Assembly (NCBI GenBank): GCA_029851415.1
Contig: CM056742.1
Location: 77,614,748 to 77,678,747, forward strand
Source of the DNA: Eretmocerus hayati
Lineage: Eukaryota; Arthropoda; Insecta; Hymenoptera; Aphelinidae
DNA length: 64,000 nucleotides
Direction: 5' to 3'
Shown: positions 56,781 through 64,000 of the stretch, piece after piece
Numbering within the stretch: position 1 is the stretch's first letter
How the letters are laid out: every line of letters begins with the position of its first letter
Notes under the pieces: generated by a model
What the model was told of the DNA's origin: nothing
The model's input: only the letters and a program-made list of their open reading frames with translations
Databases searched by the model: none
Program-made: the position numbers and the translations under genes

Positions 56781-58036
56781 CTCATTCGTTTGTATGCTGC
56801 CGAAGAAAAAGAAGAAGAAGAAAAGTGATGTGCCGTGATATCTGACAGACTCTAGAATTTATCATGTTATTGTTATTAAATTCCAGCCCTCAGGCTTTCA
56901 GTTTCGATGAATTTCAATTTTCAGTTTCAATCAATTCCAAACTGGATTCTTCCCATCTTTCGCCATTGATCAATTTGTTGAATATTCGTTAATTCGTTTT
57001 TTGGAATCAGTAACAAGTTCAGTATGTTTTTCTTCCCAAATGAAAGTTCACTCTGAATTCACTTTTGTATTCATCCTCGTCTTTGCCGAAAAAGTGGGCG
57101 AAAAGTTTGAATTCATAGTTTATTAGAATGAGAATACCAATCAAAAGGCGCGGTATAGCACCTTGCTGGCGAGTATAAAAAAGAACTCGCAGCGCTGCCG
57201 TGCCTTATATATGTCGTAGCCGGTTTATAAAATCCGCCCATCTATGGACTGGCTGGTCAGTTCATAGACAGCGCGCGGACAGTAGATTCCACGTGAAGAC
57301 ACGCATCTGTCTAACAACCGACTAGCCAGTTCATGAACTGGCTGAATGGTCTAGCAGGCCTTTAAACTGACCATTATGATAAATAATTTGAATTGTCCTC
57401 TACTTTTTGACACTTGGTATCGTTTTTGATTGGTCATAATGAGGACTAGGATGGTTTTGCGAAATATTCTTGATTTATTCTGCGACGTTTCGTCGACTAA
57501 TACGTCAACCTCATCAGGCTTGGGAACTTTCTTAGAATTATATAATTACATTGTAATATCGGAGACGGGCTACTTTGCCTGTCGTTTTTAGTACAGGACC
57601 TATGGCTGGCTGATAGATTAGAGGGGATAGTCTTTACTCGAATGTCACGAGAGGGAATAATCGTACTTTACTAACTTTTTGTTTGCAGCCGGGACTGAAA
57701 AGGGCGCTTTAGTCGCCGTATACTAGGAAATTCTATTCAACAGTCTCTTAGAAGACAACAAAAGGAGCCTACATACATCTCTCTATATAAAACTTTCGTG
57801 TATACAGTAACCGATATTCCTTCCGTCACTTCTCGCAATCCCAACACTACGGTATTGCTGGAGATGGTTACTCTAGTAATGTTGACGTGATACTTCCTAT
57901 TGAAGAGTGGGTGCCGAACAAAAAGTGTATCTCTTCAAGATCTTTGAGAAGCTGATCTACACATTTTTCTATCAAATGCGTTCCCATCGTGGTAGGGGGC
58001 CAAAAGCGTAAAAAATAACATGAAAGTACGGATATA
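56781..58036. other. Probable BEL 3' region and gene-poor sequence
   Basis: A GAAGAAGAAGAAGAA purine tract at 56800-56825 lies just after pol and could be the polypurine tract before a 3' LTR, but no LTR pair can be shown. A CTGGCTGGTCAGTTCATAG and mirror-like CAGTTCATGAACTGGCTG patch lies at 57245-57350. CTCATCAGG after a GACGTTTCGTCGAC stretch (57485-57525) resembles a motif common in some retroelement ends. No gene. Confidence 0.4.
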
Positions 58037-58396
58037 CAGTCCCCAGCATAAATAATGGAACACGTAGGGTCTCACTCAAACAGTGATATTTCCAATTTGA
58101 TTGGTCGTATGGGAGTTCTGAAGAAAGGGTTTTGGAGAGCACAAAAAATCTATTAATTCATGGGTTTTGATAATTTTTTACGTGCTTCTTGAGTGCCCGT
58201 ACACGTGATTAGAATCGGAAAAAATTCTCCTTCAATCAATCACCTACAATTTTGACGGGAGTTATCCGATCACAAAAATACTTACAGTATCTTGTAGATC
58301 ATCCAAAAATCTAAAAATTTGGTCCTCTGTGAAATTTTTGTACGACTCTTTCCGTCTGACTCAAGAGCTCCGAAAGAAAACTTTACATCAACATAG
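58037..58396 (+). mobile_element. Truncated copy of the Tc1-like fold-back (31333 family)
   Basis: It begins with TA then CAGTCCCCAGCATAAATAATGG and follows 31333-31695 (GTAGGGTCTCACTCAAAC, GTGCCCGTACACGTG, GATCACAAAAATACT), ending abruptly at CATCAACATAG. Only one arm is present. Confidence 0.8.
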
Positions 58397-59070
58397 CAAT
58401 CCCCTGAAGTTATGGAACCAAAACCAAAAATGATAACAAAAAAAATATGAAAATACTATCTTTACGGGAATGGAACGTCTTATACGGGAAAATTTGTAGA
58501 TATCTTTCTTGATCATTTTTCAAAGATCTGCAAGAAGTTGCTCTACAATTTTTGCTATAAAATGCATTCCTTTAAGTTATCAAGGGTAGAAGACTAGGAA
58601 ATTTCGAAGAGGAGCCCTTTCTGAATAAAATTGGAAAGTTTGAGAGATTACAATCATAATTATTGTCAGATTTTGTCAGTACAGATACCTAGGACCATAT
58701 CCAATCAAAATCCCATCCTCGGGTGACAAGAGTATGTTCGCGTACTTCAAAAACGTACGTGACCGTATGAAATCTCACCATATGAGTGGATTTCGACGAT
58801 CCCCAGGATCGAAATTCAAAAGACACATTCATCTTTATCATCCATCACTATGAAAACCAACTTTGGAAAGATAAATGAAAGAGCCATCTGTCCATATTGC
58901 GTTGTGCCACCAATTTTATTGTGTTTTCCAACCGATTCACGCAACAGTTTTCTTGCGTCAAAGTTGCGATTACACGGAGTAATCGGTCTCCAAAAAAGTA
59001 TGGCGGGAGAGCACAGATGGCGCGGCAGCGCACCGCTTGTGGGATTTTACCGTGCAGTGGTGCACAAGAA
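58397..59070. other. Spacer before the 2.1 kb fold-back element
   Basis: AT-rich to 58700, then a mixed-composition stretch 58850-59070 that reads open on both strands for short distances. No gene supported. Confidence 0.5.
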
Positions 59071-61174
59071 TATATGAGTGATTCTGGAGCAAGCTGGACA
59101 AAACCGTCACCAGGGGGGTCTGGGAAAAATCCGCAAAAATTTTTTTCCATTAGTACTATGTTGAAATAGTACGAAAATTTTTTTTTCAGATTTTTTCGCC
59201 CCCCCCCCCTGTGGGCCCCAGGGCCCATGAAAGGGCCATTTTAGGCCCTTTTTTAGCCTATTCTAGGAAAATCATAGCTCCGACGCAATTCAATATTTTT
59301 CAACGTACTTGGGCGCATTTTTCTCGTCAAGACTAGTACTTTTGAGAAAAAGATTGTCCAAGGCCACTTAGTGAGCCTGACGACTTCTGCCACCTATTTA
59401 TTGAGAGCAAATTTTAGCAATTTTTGGGCTTGCTTCAAAGTGATGTAGCTCCCACTAGACATGTGATAATCGACTTTTACAAGAGTAATTTTGAAGGTCT
59501 TGAAAATACCTACAATTTGCCCACTTGTAAAAGTCAATTATCGCACTTTTTGTTGGAGCTACAGTCGATACAAGTTGAGCTATTTACGAAAAAGTCGAAA
59601 ATTCAAGACTCGATTCCAAAAATATATCTTAATTTTTTTTCACCAAACTTGTGCGAGAATGTTCTTTCAGACATCTACTTTTAGTAAAAAAAATTTGGCG
59701 GAGGTTATTTTTTTTTATTTTTTTTGCCGAGCGTTACAAAATGCCGCATTTCGTGGTTTTAGCAAAAACAGCATCTTTGACCACGGTCACATATGCTCCC
59801 ATCTGGACTGATGTGCACCAATCTGTGTGAAAGTACTCCCCAAAGTACCCCCAAGTACGTGTAAGAAGTTGCGGGGACGAGCCTCCACCCAGGAGCGAGC
59901 TGTAGGTTCTATTCACCGTGTTCAAAATAGACATTATTTTGGCTATTCGAGCGTAAGCGACTGAGAGCATGATTTTACTTGTTCTGGCTCACAAATGAGA
60001 TAATGGGGTAGAATGAGGATCAGAACATACTTTTCCGACTCAAAATGACCATCTGAACACAATTCCGAGGTCAGTTTAGCTCTAGGATGTCGTCTAGTGC
60101 CTCAACGGGTCAGAACCCGTCGACAGAATCTAAGTTCTTGAGGGGCAGAGGGACGACTATTTAGAGCAAAACTGACCTCGGAATTGTGTTTAGATGATCA
60201 TTTTGAGTCGGAAGAGCATGTTTTGATCCTCATTCTACCCCATTATCTCATTTGTGAGTCAGAACGAGTAAAATCATGCTCTCAGTCGCTTACGCTCGAA
60301 TAGCCAAAATAATGCCTATTTTTGACACGGTAAATAAAACCTACAGCTCGCTCCTGGGTGGAGGCTCGTCCCCGCAACTTCTTACACGTACTTGGGGGTA
60401 CTTTGGGGAGTACTTTCACACAGATTGGTGCACATCAGTCCAGATGGGAGCATATGTGACCGTGGTCAAAGAGGCCGTTTTTGCTAAAAGCGAGAAAAGC
60501 GGCATTTTGTAACGCTCGGCAAAAAAAATCAAAAAAAATAACCTCCGCCAAATTTTTTTTGCTGAAAGTAGATGTCTGAAAGAACATTTTCGCCTAAGTT
60601 TGGTGAAAAAAAGTTAAGATATATTTTTGGAATCGAGTCCTGAATTTTCGACTTTTTCGTAAATAGCTCAACTTGTATCGACTGTAGCTCCAACAAAAAG
60701 TGCGATAATTGACTTTTACAAGTGGGCAAATTGTAGGTATCTTCAAGACCTTCAAAATTACTACTTGTAAAAGTCGATTATCACATGTCTAGTGGGAGCT
60801 AAATCACTTTGAAGCAAGCCCAAAAATCGCTAAAATTTGCTCTCAATAAATAGGTGGCAGAAGTCGTCAGGCTCACTAGGTGGCCTTGGACAATTTTTTT
60901 CTCCAAAGTACTAGTCTCGTCGAGAAAAATGCGCCCAAGTACGTTGAAAAATATTGAATTGCGTCGGAGCTATGATTTTCCTAGAATAGGCTAAAAAAGG
61001 GCCTAAAATGGCCCTTTCATGGGCCCTGGGGCCCACAGGAGGGGCCGAAAAAATCTGAAAAAAATTTTTTCGTACTATTTCAACATAGTACTAATGGAAA
61101 AAAATTTTTGCGGATTTTTCCCAGACCCCCCTGGTGACGGTTTTGTCCAGCTTGCTCCAGAATCACTCATATAT
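59071..61174. mobile_element. 2.1 kb full-length fold-back element
   Basis: The ends read TATATGAGTGATTCTGG and its mirror. The arms are nearly identical for about 1 kb to a loop near 60100-60150. Both arms carry the poly-C/GGGCCCCAGGGCCC stretch (59195-59240, 61015-61040) and AAAATGCGCCCAAGTACGTTG-type sequence. Frames on the arms mirror each other (59734-59970 minus and 60276-60512 plus) and are not evidence of a gene. A diverged split copy is at 38555-48512. A possible duplication is TATA, but the flanks are AT-rich. Confidence 0.85.
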
Positions 61175-61199
61175 AAGCCGAACCCCACACCCGGCGTAC

Positions 61200-61415
61200 T
61201 GTGGTCAGGAACACACAAATTCAGAAGGCCCGAGTTAATAATAAAAAACTGTTTATTAAACTACGGGATACAAATATTTACAATGGCGCGTCTTTACTGC
61301 TCGAGAGCCGAGAGATTCCTGCTGCGCGCGGCGCGGTTCGCTCGCTTCTCCTCTCTCCCCGCTGCGGCGGGGAGAGGGAGATATATAGCTGTACTACACA
61401 TGTATGAACCCCACA
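61200..61415 (-). repeat. 3' LTR of the Ty3/gypsy element, 216 bp
   Basis: On the minus strand it begins TGTGG at 61415 and ends CCACA at 61200, a 5-base terminal inverse match. Inside are a TATATAT box (about 61380-61388), a GC-rich region and an AATAAA signal (TTTATT at 61252-61257 on the plus strand). It is directly preceded by a polypurine tract. Confidence 0.7.
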
Positions 61416-61431
61416 TACTCCCCCCCCCCGT
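61416..61431 (-). other. Polypurine tract of the Ty3/gypsy element
   Basis: On the minus strand, ten G followed by AG then TA sit immediately before the TGTGG start of the LTR. This is where plus-strand DNA synthesis is primed in LTR retrotransposons. Confidence 0.65.
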
Positions 61432-61487
61432 GACAGCGATATGAAAATAAGAATTATAATTTGTGACAATTTTGCGCAGAAAACAAA

Positions 61488-64000
61488 TTACGCTCGTGAT
61501 AATTGATGATCGCTAGTCACGGAAAGAAAAAAAGGAGATTGTATAAGATACATGATGGCAACATTCAAGTTACAGTAGACGCAAAAGTTACATTTTTCTT
61601 TCTCGAGTACGTCCGTAATGGAGGACCTGTCAGGTTGATCACCTGTGGCAAGTCTAGCTTCTAAGTCTTCTGGGATTATGTACGCAGGCTTCAATAAGTT
61701 CACTGAGACACTTTTCACATTTCCTCGAATTTCAACATCAAAGAGAATGTCACTGACACGATTCACAACTTTGAACGGTCCATCAAACGGACGATCGAGT
61801 CCAGTTTTGACAGGCACTTCCATCCATACATGAGAGCAAGTGTACAAATCTTTGAATACAAAGGGTTTGACTTTACGCTTATGAGTTACAGGGATCGGAC
61901 GCAATTTTCGCATGTACTCACGAAACTCTTTGATGAAAATATCTGGCTCAGGATTGAAATCGTAGGGCAAAAAGAATTCTCCTGGGAGCCTCAAAGTAGT
62001 TCCAAACAAAAATTCAGCAGGGCTAGCATCCACATCCACACGCACATGGTTTCTTAAACCTACGAGAATAGTGGACGAATGTTTCACCCAATTATCATCA
62101 TCCATACATTTGATCGCACACTTCATAACGCGGTGCCAGCGTTCTATCATTCCGTTTGCTTCCGGGTGATAAGCGGTTGTTCGAATGCGCTGACAACCAA
62201 GCAGTTTTAGTAGCGATTCGAACAATCTACCCTCAAATTGCCCCCCTTGATCTGAAGTCATGATTTCTGGTACGCCGTAGCGAGAAACCCAAGTGTCATA
62301 AAACGCTCTACATACAGTATCTGCAGAGATATCGCGCAATGGCACAGCCTCGACCCACCGAGAAAATCTGTCAATCATGGTCAAGATATAAGAGTATCCG
62401 TCACAATTTTTTAGTGGACCGACGATATCGATGTGAACGTGTTTAAAGCGACCATCAGGCGCAACAAATTGTTCAGGCGTGCGTTTGACGCGATGAGTGA
62501 TTTTGGACTGTTGACAATTCAGGCAGTGCTATCTCTGTGCATATCGGGCCACACGTAACGTTGACGTATAGTACGGTCAGTAATCTTAGCACTAGGATGC
62601 GCAGGATTATGGAACATGTTGAACACTGTCTCGCGAAGACTCACAGGAATGTATGGTCTTATTGATTCGCTTGACATTTCACAGTAAATTGGTGTGTGAG
62701 TTGGCCCATAAGTAAATTTTCTAAAATTATTCTTAAACTTAGGATCATCACGCAAACTTTTCAATTGCTCGACAGCTTCCTGAAGCTCGGAGAGCTGAAC
62801 AAGGTCGAAATCAGTGAGTACACGGATCGCATCTATCCTAGACAACGGATCAGCAACCACATTATCCTGTCCACGCAAGTACTCGATTGAAGTAGTAAAC
62901 TGTGCAATGAACGAGAGATGATTCAACTGACGAGGTGATGCCTTGTCAGATTTTTGCATGAACGCGTAAATCAGCGGTTTGTTCAGTCACAATCGTAAAT
63001 TCACGCCCCTCTACTAGACTAGGAAAGTGTTTGAGTGCAAGGTACATAGCCAGCAATTCACGATCGTAAGTACTATACTTAGTCTGGGTAGGTGAGAACT
63101 TTTTTGAAGAGAACGCAATAGGTTCCCAGCCATTTGGAGCACTATCTGAAGATTGTTCCATCGCCGCGCCAGCCGCCACGTCCAATGCGTCTGAGACGAT
63201 GCGTATCTTAGCCCTGGGGCGAGGATGTTTCAACAGAGTGGAATTTACGAGATAATTTTTTACTTTTCCAAAAGCCTCGTCGGCTTCTGGAGTCCAATTG
63301 ATCACGCGCTTATCATTTTTCCGCGAGTCTTTAAAGTAGACATTGAGAGGTGCTTGCGCGCTTGCAGCGTGAGGCATGTTTCTGTGATAGAAATTTACCA
63401 TCCCGAGAAAACGACGCAAATCTTCAATAGTTTTTGGCTTAGGAAATTCGCGAATAGCCGCGACTTTGTCATCAGTGGGACGAATTCCCTCGGAATTGAT
63501 TCAATAACCTAAAAATTCAAGCTCAGAGGTGCAAAAGACACACTTCGAGAGGTTAAGTCTGAGGTGAAACTGTTTTAATCTTTCAAAAACAATACGTAAG
63601 TGCTGATAATGTTCTTCTAGGGTATTTGACGCTATTAACAAGTCGTCAATATAAATGAAAACAAAATCAAGATCACCGAGAGCGCGGTGTAAGTACCGTT
63701 GGAATGTTTGACTAGCGTTACGCAGCCCGAAAGTCATGAATAAGAATTCAAACCGTCCGAACGGTGTGATTACCGCCGTTTTTTCGATATCTTCCTCGGC
63801 CATAGGTATCTGAAGGTACGCTTTGTACAGGTCGAGTTTTGTAAAAAACTTTTTGCCATGCAGATTCGCAGTACAATCGTGTAGATTTGGCGTGGGATAT
63901 TTATCGGGCTTCGTTTTCGCGTTAAGACCGCGATAATCGCCACAACAACGCCACGTTCCATCTTTCTTGGGCGTCATGTGCAACGGACTGGCCCAAGGAC
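61488..64000 (-). pseudogene. Ty3/gypsy pol: reverse transcriptase, RNase H, integrase, broken
   Basis: Read from 64000 down: reverse transcriptase (SPWASPLHM, KDGTWRCCGDYRGLN, TKLDLYKAY, YIDD near 63650) to a TGA at about 63500; then, in phase, the RT connection and RNase H (63419-62946, with YSTYDRELLA); a frameshift near 62970; the RNase H end and H-H zinc region (62959-62519); a second break near 62520; then CLNCQQSK and the integrase. The integrase frame 62384-61488 has D45 and E81, 35 residues apart, after an upstream HIDIVGPL, so the DDE triad is intact. One stop and two frameshifts inactivate the gene. Gag, protease and the 5' LTR lie outside the window. Confidence 0.9.

Noticed and set aside
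57480..57530. Penelope-like element end (GACGTTTCGTCGAC...CTCATCAGG)
   Set aside because: The motif is suggestive but short and common to several element types; no GIY-YIG or reverse transcriptase reading is nearby.
59734..60512. Pair of similar 78-residue proteins
   Set aside because: They are mirror images on the arms of the 2.1 kb fold-back, explained by DNA duplication.

Overview
This window looks like AT-rich insect nuclear DNA and is almost entirely transposon and repeat sequence. Hymenoptera seems likely from the resemblance of the Polinton-like genes to families I recall from wasps, ants and aphids, but I cannot name a species. There is no bacterial gene order. Short GT-AG introns can be proposed. 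The element types seen are Polinton-like, R1-type LINE, BEL/Pao, Ty3/gypsy and many long fold-back DNA elements. I see no convincing intact host gene.

Layout. 0.3-10.6 kb: a decayed Polinton/Maverick-like block, with a packaging ATPase (+), a DUF8207-like protein (+, broken), coiled-coil remnants (+), and a protein-primed type B DNA polymerase (-) split in two by about 3 kb of other sequence. Three unrecognised small genes lie beyond it. 10.85-11.98 kb: a 5'-truncated R1-type LINE with a 13-bp target duplication. 12.25-24 kb: a satellite district of about 185-bp monomers in opposed blocks. It includes a 1.9 kb palindrome centred at 20.58 kb and two copies of a small fold-back element whose TCA target duplication is shown by two empty sites inside the window. 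It also holds a 4.46 kb insertion (15266-19729) carrying about 45 copies of a 58-bp unit that can form two hairpins. 24-31 kb: a decayed tandem repeat, a long gene-poor stretch, and a gypsy-type 5' LTR with TATA box, initiator and primer-binding site. 31.3-34.8 kb: two long fold-back elements. 35.4-38.4 kb: a broken retroelement gag with two zinc knuckles.

38.5-48.5 kb is a four-level nest: half of a fold-back element, holding an 8.3 kb element with about 1.4 kb terminal inverted repeats (each arm carries a tRNA-like pol III box segment), holding a 1.16 kb element, holding a 0.66 kb MITE. 48.5-49.6 kb is a 514-bp tandem duplication of a small fold-back unit. 49.6-56.8 kb is a BEL/Pao pol split by 5 kb that itself contains a 3.1 kb fold-back element. 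58.0-61.2 kb holds a truncated Tc1-like fold-back and the full 2.1 kb form of the element found broken at 38.5-48.5 kb. 61.2-64 kb is the 3' LTR and pol of a broken Ty3/gypsy element running out of the window on the minus strand.

No pathway joins these genes; the functional unit is the individual transposon. The most unusual objects are the hairpin-array element at 15.3-19.7 kb, where a stem position covaries between repeat units, and the 8.3 kb long-TIR element with tRNA-like segments in both arms.
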